From Saturnia japonica (Eukaryota > Arthropoda > Insecta > Lepidoptera > Saturniidae), in assembly GCA_033032175.1 (NCBI GenBank), contig CM065325.1, positions 2,012,930-2,076,929 on the forward strand: DNA of 64,000 nucleotides, in the 5' to 3' direction. Below, piece by piece: positions 22,200-35,300 of this stretch (positions are counted from its first letter, which is position 1; each line of letters begins with the position of its first letter). Position numbers and translations under genes: made by a program. The notes beneath the pieces are model-generated. The model searched no databases. It was given only the letters and a program-made list of their open reading frames with translations, and was not told the DNA's origin.

Positions 22200-22771
22200 T
22201 TATCTTCAAGTAAAATTAGAGACAGCCCGTGAAGATCGAGAAGCAGTTTTATCAACAAGGACAATAGCCGACTGGTTTTATTACTGCCGGGAGACAGTAG
22301 TAGGACAATAGCCGACTGGTTTTGTTACTGCCGGGAGACAGTAGTTGTTTATGTATTGGAGCACCAAGAAGTTAACGGCAAGATTTGTGGTCCAGGCAAA
22401 ATCGTACAAACGATGAATCAAAATTTGGAAAAAGAAAGTACAGTAGAGGGAGACACATTGTAGGCCACTGGGTGCTGGGCATGATAGAAAACGGGAAAGA
22501 TGATTTAAGATTAGAAGTGTGTCGCGAAGTGCCACTAATAGAAAAGCATGTGGAGGTAGGCACTGAAATCCATACCGATTTTTGGAGAGCCTATGATTGC
22601 CTACCTCAATATGGATACATGCATAAGAAGGTAAATCACAGCAACCCTATAAATAAATTTGTGGCACCAGAAGGGACACACACACAACGAAACGAAAGCC
22701 ACTGGCGAAATTTAAAAGTGATGTTCCATAGTGATGGTTATAAAGGAAACTTCACAGACTGGCTCATATAA
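22200..22771 (+). pseudogene. Merlin-type (ISXO2/IS1016-like) transposase fragment
   Basis: The frame ending at 22771 contains GKRKYSRGRHIVGHWVLGMI, then EVGTEIHTDFWRAYDCLPQY and THTQRNESHWRNLKVM, the spaced blocks of an ISXO2-like DDE domain as found in animal Merlin transposons. Upstream, the N-terminal part is in other frames (TIADWFCYCRET, VNGKICGPGKIVQT), so at least one frameshift is present near 22400. A 44-bp direct duplication (22257-22299 and 22302-22344) doubles the ADWF..YCRETVV region. The copy is inactive. Confidence 0.72.
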
Positions 22772-23594
22772 TATTCTTGGTGAAGAAAATTAAAAATAGT
22801 GCATAAAGATGTTTTTCAAGAATTAATACAATATGTTTATAAAATTGAATTAATTAGTATTTAATTTGTTTTATTTAAACAGTACCTATTAGGGAAGATA
22901 ACAAATAAAATAATAGGTTAGGTTCAACTTATGGCAAAGAACTGAATTGATTGACTCCTAATTGTGTTTGTAATCATTTTCATTTGTTACCTTTTTTTGG
23001 GAATAATTTATTATTATTTTCTTTGACCATACTATGTATACGTAAGAGGAGGACCTTCGAGAGATCAGAATCCATCAACGCTCGTCGTTCTCATGCCAGG
23101 ATCCATTAACATATCTTTACATTACGCTTGAAACATCCAATGTCGTTAGAGGAAGGAAACACACTGGCCAAGAGGCGACTCCACAACTTTACGGTAAAGA
23201 CAACTCTACCTGGTACGAGTCTCTCCTACCCCTAGAGTGTTTTTATAAAGCCGGAGGCGCGTAGGGAGAGCAGCCTCCGCCTGCTGGATGGATGCCTACA
23301 ATTAGTTACGCAAGGGCGTAGAGGCTACTCTTCCCGCAGCGCTGGAGATGTTGCAGTCTCAAAATAGATATAAAAATCCCTCTGAATCTGTCCCCCTATT
23401 TTTCGCTGCTGAAGGGGGTTCTACTCCTTCCCCTCCAAGGGATCACCCCTTGTTTTTTACACTTATTATTAGTTTTAACCTATAAAATGAGGAGAATTTG
23501 CTGAGAATTAAAAATTTTAAAAACTCGAAAAGGGGGTGCTCCGCAACTTTTCCTTTTAGGGGGGGGGGGGAGTAGCCCTCCCCTACCCCTCTCC
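22772..23594. other. No gene; repeat-derived GC-rich block
   Basis: Bases 23040-23360 form a GC-richer block with CTTCGAGAGATCAGAATCCA and GAGGCGCGTAGGGAGAGC, probably repeat-derived. At 23561-23570 a G run is embedded in a GGGGTGCTCCGCAACTTTTCC context that recalls the nearby CCCCTCCAAGGG. No coding frame is supported. Confidence 0.4.
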
Positions 23595-23760
23595 CGCCCA
23601 TCAATTCGAAGGACGTCAATGGAAAGTCGTACCGTGTTAGGTTTTATAATAAAATCCCTAAGCACATACCGATTTGCCGAACAATATGTTCAAAGACCAT
23701 GCTAAGCCGTTTTTACTCCGGCTTCACACGTTGGCGCTACTTATGGAGCCGGCCTTTTTA
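23595..23760 (+). pseudogene. LINE reverse-transcriptase C-terminal scrap
   Basis: The + strand reads NSKDVNGKSYRVRFYNKIPK then HIPICRT, with stops soon after. It resembles the C-terminal motif at 9420-9640 on the other strand and typical insect LINE ORF2 ends. Short and broken. Confidence 0.5.
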
Positions 23761-26229
23761 CTTTTAAAAGGCCAAGCCCTAACAGCATACTAATTTCGAA
23801 AAAAAAAAAGATAAGGGGTGGATCATTAAATGACAGTGATTGATGCCTGGAAATGGCTCTTTGTACATCCACTAAAATAATATAATTATTATAACTGGTA
23901 CACATTTTTTACAAAGTAAAAAAAAAGGTAAACCTGATCGAGTTTTTGCCATAACTCCTCAATAAGTTGGATGTTTTCCGAACCGGTGTTAGTGTTGTGA
24001 CGTTCATATGTGCTTTCTAAGGCCCTAAATTGGATAAAAAATGTATTTTGATTGATTTTCAAGATTTTTGTGTTCTATATAGTAAAGTTTAACTTTCATC
24101 ACTAGGTCTCTGATAGGAATATTTTCAGCTCAATTTTCTGTCTTCAAATAACTTTCCTAAAAATTTCTGTGTTTGGATTTGGAGCCCTCTGCAACTGGAT
24201 CCTCCAGTTATCAAGTAAAAAAAAAATATATCTATGCTTGATAAAAATAAGTGATAATTTGGACTAAGAATAATTATACACTATGTGATAGTTGGTCTAC
24301 ATAAAATTATTTCCAAAACAGATAAAAAATTCAAAATAAAATTTACTATTCAATTACAGTAATGTTTTTTTTTTGTCAGTTAACTACTTCTATTGAACAC
24401 CTCAAAGTCGTTTCAAACTCGCAAATCGAAAAAAAAATCACCCAAAATGTTTATATTGCAAATAACCCTTATTTAACTATAAAGCTGACATAATTAAACC
24501 TACCAACGACTAAGCACTTCTTCACAAATTATAATACTTAAAAAGGGGATCCTCATCTAATAGTTGTGTTTGTTTTTTATTTTACCAAAATAAGGGTTTG
24601 AAACGGGGTCTATTACCATGGACGGTATTAAAAATTATCGTTAACTATTCTGTAGAGACCAACTACGCACAATTCGATATTACCAGCGAGATATTATAAC
24701 ATGACGTATGCGAACACATAGATTTAATTAGAACAAGTGATACTAAAGTGCTACGCTAACATTATTCAATCGACGTTAATCGACGCTGATTATCGACTCC
24801 CGGCCTTGACCGACGCCGATGAACTTTACTGTAAAAAAAAAAACATCCTTTATTTCTGTGGAAGGTAGAGTTAAGGGGAACCATCTTATAGAGAAAAAAG
24901 ATTCCAGTTGTAAGCAGCAACTTATAATTGAAAAACATTAGTGTAGCAACCCTGTTTTTACCAGACTTCGAAAAGGGAGGGTTATGTTTTCGAGCGTACG
25001 TATAGTTATTTCTTTGGCACGCTCTGTAGCGTAAACGGATTGATGGATTTTATCATACGAGGTGTGACTCTTTCGGTTTGTCACGTTTCGGGATCAGCCA
25101 ACGTATATCGAGCTGCCAAAAAGCTTGCAAGCCGGCAAGACAGCGACGACCGCCGCTGGATTGTCGATTTCTATACCTTGTTCATCGTAAGAAGTCTTAC
25201 ATGACATATCCATAGAACGTAAATAGTGACGTCGTCGTGCAAATTATGACATGAAAATAAAAACATGCATTTCGACTATCAATTATCATTATAAAAACAT
25301 TTTGATACTGTTACGGCATACATGCACGGCAACGAGGAGCGAGGCGCGAGCAAGCCTTACCCCGCGCACCTGCACGCGCACGGCGACGTGCCCTCACCCC
25401 GCGAGATGGCTCCACTCTCACTCGGACGTCTAACTCACAGCGCAACATTGTATTTAGTTCAATAAAACGATTGCTGTTGCAAAGTTTCTTTTTGCTATCA
25501 AATCAACTAAAATTAACCAGCCCTACAACCACCTAAGCTATCGAAGCAACGAACAGATACTGGTAAACAAAATCCTAATTAACTTCCATAAAATTATTTT
25601 TCTACTTATCACTTGCAGCGTCACTTTCTATATTACCTACTTAAAACTAGTGTAGACCAAAATAATACAAGGAATCCAAAATTAATTGTATTTATCGTAC
25701 GAATTGAAAATAACTTGATCGAACGCCATTGTACATTTAATTTATTAGTTTCCAATAAAAATATATGTTGGCGTATGTCCTATATTATTACAGCAGCAAC
25801 ACGCAATGAAAAATATTGATTCGAATAATTAATCCTGTTGTTTGGCGTCTGCTATTCAATAATTAAAGTCTTGCAGATCACGATCCAAATTGTTGTTATA
25901 ATTTTTTTATGTTATTTAATTTCCACAGCTTACACACCCCTAAATTGATTTAAAGTATAATCGTATTATCGATTATATTTAGCTCAAAAAATAATCGAAA
26001 AATCAACTTTCAATTTAACTTATGCTACATCTCTAAAATAAACATTTGACATGTATCATGTAAGGCTTCTTAGAATGAACCGTGTCAAGTCACCGATGTT
26101 TTTGAATAAATTTCACTATGGTTCCTAACCATCACATTGCAATGATATTATTATAAAAAAAAAAATCATAACTAAGTATATAAAAAACACTTTTAATTAA
26201 TTTCTCAAGCATCTTTGAGGGATACTCAC
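23761..26229. other. Gene-poor stretch left of the last recognised AdSS exon
   Basis: Contains a repeat at 24960-25200 (AGGGTTATGTTTTCGAGC, then TTTCTTTGGCACGCTCTGTAG, GGATTGATGGATTTTATCAT). Relatives occur at 46220-46320 and, for the TTTCGGGATCAGCC part, at 52605-52700. The region should contain the AdSS 3' end if the gene finishes nearby, but no KWIGVGKSR-like exon was found by eye. The open frames at 25251-25433 and 25613-25819 have no recognisable similarity. Confidence 0.45.
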
Positions 26230-26350
26230 CAGGTATTTGAAGAAAGTCTTCGATTGTTTTTACATAGTTTTTAGCTTCTTGGGGCAGCTTGCTTAGTTCC
26301 CGAACGTCTTCTATACTGCAGGCCCATCCCGGAAGGGTGATATATTCAAC
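26230..26350 (-). CDS. AdSS: AdSS exon 9 (last one recognised)
   Basis: Acceptor GCTCACAG, donor GTGAGT from 26229. Encodes [20 protein letters not shown] and [20 protein letters not shown], ending one base into the next codon. In other animals the protein continues VKWIGVGKSR and a few residues more, so a short terminal exon must exist further left. Confidence 0.92.
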
Positions 26351-29300
26351 CTGTGAGCAATTTAAATATTATTTTCAATTAAAACTGCTTTTGTACACTC
26401 CGCAATTTTATCTTTTATATATTATACATGTACATATGTATACATAAGTTCATAATATGTCAAAATCATTGAATTACCTCAACATTACTGAGTTCTGTCA
26501 TAGACGAAGGGAAATAGTTGATCGTCTTTCCATTCAATTTGTATCCAACACCGATTTTGATCTCCTTCAATGTGTCCAAAATGTCTAGCTTCGTAAGGCA
26601 TAATCTGGAAATTATTTTTGTATACAACGGTATTATATTAGCTAGAATTGTAGTTCTTGTAGACCCTTCCCGGAAAGTTAGGTAAAGTGTTCTTTGTATG
26701 TACTTTGAATATTAGAAAAATGTTATATACACATGACGTCGGTAGAATTATGTACACAGATAGCCTTTAAAATAAAAAAAGAAGAGCATATTAAATTAAA
26801 ATTAAGAACAAACCTGAAATTTTTAATTAAGCACAAAACTCATATTTAAATTAAGAACAAGAAGTTTTTTTTCTTCTAAATTAAGAATATATTAATATTA
26901 AATTCTACAAAACCAACTCATACGATAGATACTAACATAAATGTTTTAAGGTCTTAATTTAGTTCATTGATTATTTGCCCTTTTCTACTTCCTACAATGG
27001 ATTAAACAATGGAAATGTTTATAAATTTTCCAGATATACCTAACACCTAATATCCTCACTATTATAATGAAGCAATGTTGGCTCAGTTGGTAGCAAGTAC
27101 GAAAAGAATCCGCGTCGATCGACGTGAGTTCGAAACTCTGCAATGAGCCGGAGCTTTTGGTGAAGGGAAATATCGTGATGAAAATCATAGCATGGTGGTA
27201 GGGTATTTTGTAATGCCCGCCTGGCTGCTAGCTACCACACTCAAATTAAAAATCTGTCGCAAAATACCAACAAGCGTGTTCCGACAGCTGCACTTGAGAG
27301 CCAGTCTTCCACTAGGCTTAGCGTGATACCATCTTGGGCCTGACCGTCACTTAAGATAAGGTGGGGGTTTATCTTGAAGTCACAAGTTGTGGTTTTTTTT
27401 TTCAATTCATTAGCTTAGGTTTTTGACCCTTTATTATGTAATATTTGTGGCATAGTTTGATTGATGTGCATAAGTGAAGTGGATTATAAAAATAAAATGG
27501 AAACATGCATTTTGAGATGTCACAAAAGTCCCTAGATATTTCCGACAAGACAGCCACCATTTTGTCAGAAGACCCCATTTTGTACATTGGAAAATTTTAT
27601 GAAGGCTTAAAATTAAAAACCTTGACACTGGCAAGTGCTTTTTGCGGCGCTAAAACAAGAAGAAGATTAGGTGAGAATGTGGCCACAGCGCTACAACTAT
27701 AATGATAAAAAAAAACAATGCCGAATAGTAAAATGTATCACTTACGAGGTGTAACCGTTGACGATACCAGTGTACCGCACCACGACGAGGTCGAGCCAGC
27801 CGCACCGGCGGACGCGCCGCGTTGTCACACCGATCTCGTGACCGCGCTCTTGCAGTAACTTGCCCGTGTCCTGCATGACATAACACATAAATACTTAAAA
27901 GTTGTAATCTATACTAATATAACAAAGCGGAAAAGTTTTTTGTTTGTTTAAACACGCTGATCTCTGGAACTACCATTCGGATTCGAAAAATTCTTTTTTG
28001 ATAGCCAGACTTTCGAGGAATAGTATAGGCCATTTAAGATTAGGCTATAACTCTCAGACAGCCTTAAATATTGCAAGAGTATGTATATATAATACTCTAG
28101 ATGACTTTTTTGTAGGTCTTTTTAATATCTACAATTACATAATACATTAGTTTGATATCTCTCTTATGGTTTACTCAGCTTAAACCATTTAAGTACCTGG
28201 ATTTATTCCAAATCGGTCAAACCGTATCGGAGATTACCCTGAACAAACAGACAGACGGACAGACAAAATTTTTAAAAATGGTTTTTATTTTATAGGTATC
28301 GTATATACTTTCATAGCCATTTAGTAAAAAGCTGTTATTTAGACATCACAAACAGACACATAAATTTATTTCATTGTATAGATATGGATATATTCAACTA
28401 ACATGTAGGTGGTGTCATTTAGTTACAATCAGTTTAACTAAACTAACATGTGAGTTGTTAGATTATTAAGATACTGTATATAAGTTAGTCTATAGAAGTC
28501 CAAGTTTAGAGAAATGTCTTACCGATTTCTACCACCTATTAGCAATGAAGATACTTTTAAAATTATAATGAAATACCTTAATCCATACTAATACTTTATT
28601 CCAATTCCACATAAAAGAAGTAATCAGAATCATATACGAAAGCAGTGACATCACTATACACGAAAACTAATATAGCAATAAGTAAGAAGGTACTTACCGA
28701 TTTATTGTTTGAAAAGGCTTAAACTTTAATTGTGGATAGCACTTTTCCTCTCAAGTTCAGCTAGTGAGTGGTACAAGAGGAATGATTCAAGTGATTCAAT
28801 GACGAACTAGTTTTAGTTTTAAATTAAATCAGTTAAGAATGAGGCTTATTTATTGGAACATTAAAAAAAATGTATCTACAATTAGCAGCTTGGAACTGCT
28901 ATCTGTAATCTTTCTACATACCAGATCCACTTACTGGTGTGTTACACAAAAGTAAACTGTTTCCGTTTGGTATAACTGTTTTCTATTTGAGCTTAAGGGG
29001 GTTTAATATATTTTGCATAATAAAGATTGGTTATATTGTACACAAGTGAAGTGAATAAGAAATAATAACATGGACTATGAATCTGACATGCCACAAAAAC
29101 TCCCCGGAAAGTTCTAACAAGCCACCATCTTGTTAGGATACTGAAAGTGTCACAAAACAAGTCAAAATATTCACTCGATAATGACAGTAATGGTCTTCAA
29201 TAAAGAGGACTAATTGCCAGGTTACGAAAAAGGAGTCAATTAGTAGTCGTATAGTACTCACGTCATGCAGCTCGGTAGGGAAAGGTCCGTCGCCCACGCG

Positions 29301-32300
29301 CGTCGTGTATGCCTTCACGACACCCAGCACGTTACCGATTACTTTCGGCGGTAGACCGAGCCCCGTGCACACGCCGCCTATACTACAGTTCGATGACGTC
29401 ACATACGGGTACGTGCCTGCAATGCCATTTATGGGGCGTTTAAATATTAGGTACATAAGTTAAAGGTTCTGACTATTTGACTACACTATTAGCCATAAGT
29501 TCCCGAGAAAATTCGAGCCTCAGAGGGCTTTTACAGCTTTGCCAGACTTGGGGACAAGCGTTGAAGGCACTCAGCCGCGAAAGCGTGGCCAAATGCTCAA
29601 GGGTACCATGGGCGAACCTCGGCTTGGGCTATTGCAATACCAATCCGGATCATCGCAATCCAATTCCCTATACGTTTTCAATAACAACTTTAGTACACAG
29701 AGCCAGGGAGAGCGACAGGGACTTCAGCACAAACACAAGTATACAAAAACACCTGTTTCTACAAAGAAATGTATTTCAATGGAAATTCATCCTCAAAACT
29801 ATTCGGGGCCTCCACTTATTTGTCAATCCAGGACCTCACAACTTTGAGATCGATAAATGCGGATAAACAGATAATATGATATGGGCCACTTCAAAAAGGG
29901 ACTGAAATATGGTCGATATTGCAATTGCACGGGCGATGGTAACCACTTACCATCAAGCGGGCGGCCTGCCTGTTTTTGCTGCCCTTTTAGCATACAAAAT
30001 AACCAAATAAAAATATGGTTATAATTACCAAAGTCTATATCTAACATGGCCGCGTTGGCTCCCTCCACCAGTACCTTCTTGCCGGCCTTGATCTCCTTGT
30101 CCAAATAAGACACTGTGTCTCGGACCATTGGGCGAACTTTCTCCGCGTATTCTCTGTACTTGACAAGTTCACTCTCTATGTTAACCTCGAGAGATGGGAA
30201 CATGCGTTTGTAAGTCGCTACTAAAGTGCGGAACCTGTACATAATGAAAATATTTAATTTGAATAATATTTTAAAGTTACAAGAAAATTTAGACTTTTTA
30301 GTATTAATGGTTCACAAACCGCATACCGTAATTCCTAATTAAATTTAACTGAATGGAAATTTTTTAGTCATACTTCTTTTGTCGCGTTTAGTGGAGGGCA
30401 AAATTGAGAGATACGCGCGCATCATGCGACGGAAGTGCGACAAGATGAAGTTATCCGAGAATGAATTCATTTTACTGATTTTATTCAATCATTTAAAAAA
30501 TAATTTAACAGTGTATAAATAGACATTATTTTAATTTGTTGTGAGTGAGATTTGATTGTTTTTTTATTTTTTATTATTTAACTATATTTTGTTCGCTTCG
30601 TAGTGACAAAAGTTGCACATGGTATACGTTGCATAGAGACACGTAACGCTTTTTATTAACGTTTTTATAAATTTTACTCCTCATAAAATTTTCATATCTT
30701 ATATTCATACCCAATCAATAGCCTTACACGAAAATCGATTCTTAAGGAGTGAACTCCAAATTCGTGTGTACTTATTTAATCACGTAAAATTTTTTACTTC
30801 TATGGCGTAATAAAACAAAAATAACACCAAAAATCATGTCTACTTATGTAATCCCGTAAGAATTTTCACTTCTATGGCGTAATAAAACAAAAATAACACC
30901 AAATATCATGTGTACTTATGTAATCCCGTAAGAATTTTCACTTCTATGGCATAATAAAACAAAAATAACTGCAAAATTTTTATACATAGTGCACTTTCAT
31001 AGTTCAATTTTTTTTACAGATTATAGAGCTTGTTTTACTGACTTTATTTATGATGTGTCTTTGCTGTCAGGTTTTTTTTTTGTGTTGGTTTTATTTTAAT
31101 AATTTAACTTATATTTCTTTTTTAAACGTTATGTTACCCAAGCTAAATTTCAATCTTTTTTAAAATTAGAATTTAGCGTTTTAATATTTTGATCATTGTG
31201 ATACGACGCATTATCAAGCACAACTACTGGTTAAGTGAAAATTTTTCTCCGAAATGAACCAGACATTTTTATTACCGACTGGTACTCATAGAACAAAGCA
31301 ATAAAAACGCATGTTGATCGGAAAACGACTGTCGCGTTCCTGTCATACAAGACACAAATAATAAATGCATGTTTACAAGCTAACGCATACATAGTTAGGG
31401 CCGCGCGTAAAGATGAGTTGAAGTCTCTTTATACTTTTAGAGTTTGGAACAGTATACCGTGAAACTAAAACTAACTTTTCTTCAAACAAACTGAAATCTC
31501 CAATCAGATCCCCAATCCTGATCCCGTTTCTACTGGCCTTCGAAGAGTATGTTGGACCGATGCCTTTCTTAGTTGTACCCAGGGAGTTCTTTCCCTTCTC
31601 CGCCTCCTGGAGTCCGTCGACCTGGAAACAAATTCTGATATTAACTGTTATTATATCAGAAGGTCAGAATCACTACAAATAGGACAACGGACCTGGAGGT
31701 TAGTTATTCACTGATAGACTACGAAAATTGAGGACTAACGGCCGAACCCACTAAGCGATCGCAATCCATTTTTACCTATCAAAGATCGTTACTTCAATCC
31801 ATTTGTTCTCTAAAGTGTTTCAATATCCGATCTACAGATTACATGTTCAATCCAAAAATGCGATCGATCTCTGTGAGGTACGCAATCCTTTTTGAAATGT
31901 CCTCCGTTTGGGAATGACAGTTAATGCATCCCAATATCCGATCTTTGTATTTTGACAGATCTATTTACGGCAATCTGTGATCCATTTTTACGATCTTAGG
32001 AATTTGGCGGTTAGCGACTAACGATCTTAATTCGGTTTAATTAATTCATTGTAAATTTTATTAGTTATTCTTTATATAGTAATAAATAATGGCTACAAAT
32101 GTGTTTAGTACAATAACTAGTGACAGCGACAGTGATTTGAGTGATTTGGAGGCGTTACAGGAGCTTTCCGATTGGGATGGTGATGAAAATGAATTTTCAC
32201 CACAATCTCGAAGAACTTATAGCCGTGTTAACCACATGCAGTGTTTAAACGATGCTGAATTTACATTTAGATTCAGACTGAACAAAACCTCGGTTGAATT

Positions 32301-35300
32301 GCTTTTATCGGAAATAATACCTTTCATAAAAGTAACATCCAAGCGGTAATTATTTTCCAATACCTATTTCAAACTAATAACAACTAAACAAAACAAGTAG
32401 GTAAAAGTACCTAGGTACTGCAAAAAATATGCGATGCTTATATCCGTAGCGGACTTTATTGGGGTATCAAAGTCTTCGGCAGGCAGAATAGTGCTAAATA
32501 TATCTGAAGCTATAGCTATGCTTTATGGTAAATATATTGTAATTTATCAAAATTCTGCTGAAAAGTTCTAAAGAATAGCCCAATTTCCATGTGTCCTTGG
32601 TGCTATCGACTGTACTCACAAAACTGACTACACTGTTAGCGTTAGGGGCCCTATCCAAATACAGAGCCCCTGCGGCTTTTACAGCTTCACCGAACTTGGG
32701 GGCGAGCGCTTAGGGCACTCAGCCGCGAAAGTTTGTGACGACCCGCACGAGGGTGCCAGAGTGGCCGAACCTCGGCTCGGGCGGTCGTCGCGAATGCGAA
32801 AAGGTCGCGATCTATCTAATTCCCTAATCCTAAGAGAATTCGAACTAACTAACATATACTCATATGCACGTTCCCCTCCTCCTGGGAGGAAGGAGGAGAC
32901 CATGCGTATGTGTATTTAGTAATCGGAATGGTTTTTCTACACTAACTAGCGCATTAGTCTAACTAGCGCAAAAAAAAGAAAAAAAAGGTCCCTTACAGAA
33001 CCTATGTACCTGTGTGGTGTGCACGTGTGTGTGTTCATACGTGTGTAATGTTGTATGTGGATAGTTAAGTGTTGCACGTATAGTGTCACTTGTATCGCGC
33101 GTGCGGCTGCCTGACCCAAGGGCTTCACACCGAGGAACGGACCTAGGCTTGGGTTGCCGCTAGAGAGGGTGGACGTGACGGGTGTGTAGGAGCGAAGTTG
33201 ACCGCCCGTCCTCTGCGGAGAGAACGGTGGTTACGCGGGCGTGGGCGGTGGCACGCTGTTTAGAGAGGCGGTGGAATAGAACGCGTTTGCTGATTCGATT
33301 TGGTCGAGCGGGTCAGTGAAGATATTACGCGGCTGGCGTTTACTCCGGCAGGCATTGGGGTCGGGAACATATGAGGCTGCCGCTTTGATTAAAGGATTCG
33401 CGTGGTTCGACGCGGTGTCGAAATAAGAGCGAGAAAGGTGTTTGGCATAAGCATGTATCGAAGGAAGGTCCATATCTCTATGGAGATCTTCCATACGAAC
33501 ATACCAAGGGGCGCCGGTAAGGCGGTGAAGAAACCTATTCTGGATGGTTTGTAAACGATCCCAATTATATCTTGGCATATGTGCGAACACAACGCAGCTA
33601 TATGTCATAATCGGTCGGATACACATCTTGTAGAGCGTAAGCTTGTGTCTCGTGGACATTTTGCTTGCAGCACATAACAGAGGATGCAATCGGGCGAGGG
33701 CAGTCTCCAAGTAAGTTGGGTACGATACATATACAGCAAATTTTCCAACAGCTACAGAATAACAACACAGACAATAAAAATACATAGTTTAAAATAATAC
33801 GTTTGCGAAATACATTTTTTTTTCTACACCTGAAATAAAATCTCTTTCTCTTTCTGTCTTTTTCTGGGAACTGATAGTTTAGAATGGTTATAAAAAAAAA
33901 TTGATCCGTAAATAATAAAAGATCGATTATTATGGTGTCCTTTTTGTTTTCTAAAAGGGATTTATATTTATATTGTGTATTCAAACTGGAAAAGCGAATC
34001 GAAAAAAGATCTATTTTTTAGTAATCGTTTTTTTATAAATCGATCTTTTTTAGGCTTCAATTTTTGTGAATCTTTATTTTTCATCGTCATCCCTACATTG
34101 TTTGTCTGAACTGACACTGGACATTAGAATTTTGATAGATGGCGGATCTAACTTGTACGTTTCGTTTCCAAAAACTTTATAAGTATTTTGTGTCGGTAAC
34201 AGTTTAAAAAACTGATCACAGAGTTATCTTGAGCATATTTTCAGTTAATTAAAAATAAATGAAACTATTTAGATTAGAATCAAGAACAAACCAGTGCCGT
34301 TTGGAGTCGAAACCCTAGGACCGTGGAGCCCCGAGTGCACGTAGCCTTTTTAAAGAAATTTCGAGTCGACTGGTTAACGCCTCTCGAGACCAGAAGGCTG
34401 GACAATACCTAAGTCAGCGGTTAAGGATTGCCTTAAAACACGGCGTGGCACTGCGGCCGGCCTTCTGTCGGCAAATTTATCGCCATCCACTACTTGTAGT
34501 TTTATAGTAATTTATTTTAAATAAATAAAAATTAAATGCTGTTAGATGGTAAGCAATCTTTTTTAAAATGTTAGTAATAAGTAGTAAAGTTACTCGGAAA
34601 ATTCTGGAAAAACTGAAGTTGTTTTCAAGGTAAAAAATTGGGGACAGCTGGCTCTGTGATGTGTTATTGACTATTAGAAAGGCCTGCTAGTTATAAAATA
34701 TAACCGATTACAATTTGTCGAATCTAAGTGCATTTAACAGTAAAAATATTATCGTAATTTATAATAATGCGCATGTGGGGGTTAGCTCCTAAATGACCAT
34801 GAAAGTATTTACATCTAGAATAGGTATCAAATCAAAACGTTCGCTATGGTCGAGGACATGGCAAAATTGCGGATATCGTGATTTTTCTTTTATTATATGC
34901 GATTTTTTTTTAACAATAGTATTTTATTAATCTGGTAACACTGGCAAATATCCGATGTTTCAGGTTTAAATATATATTTGAAAGGGTTTTCAAAAACCTG
35001 GTAATATCACTGAAAAAGTTAATTTGTGGCAACACTTGAATGATATTTATTACGTATCAAACATTATTCACATGCATGATAGCGCGCAGTGACGTCATGC
35101 AAACCGCAGTACAACAGATGTTAAAGCTAAATTACATACAATAAACAAATGTAAAGATAACTCACTAATTATGTTTATAATATTTGTGTTGTTTTGTGGT
35201 TAAATAATTATTTCCGTCTATACCAACTAACATGAGTAGTTCCCTGATCATCTGATCATTTTATCTAAATAAGTAGTTTCTTTTAGATCTTTAGGAGGCG

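Larger units (their letters stand above)
32637..33785 (-). mobile_element. 5'-truncated R1/Jockey-like LINE, copy 1
   Basis: Its 3' end is at 32637, inside the Harbinger fragment. The coding remnant is the C-terminal end of the reverse-transcriptase ORF. The 3' UTR, 32637-33230, is shared with 39775-40330. Truncation at the 5' end is typical of target-primed reverse transcription. Confidence 0.8.

Noticed and set aside
24700..24830. Last AdSS exon candidate in a GC-richer patch
   Set aside because: No - strand frame gives KWIGVGK-like residues after an acceptor.
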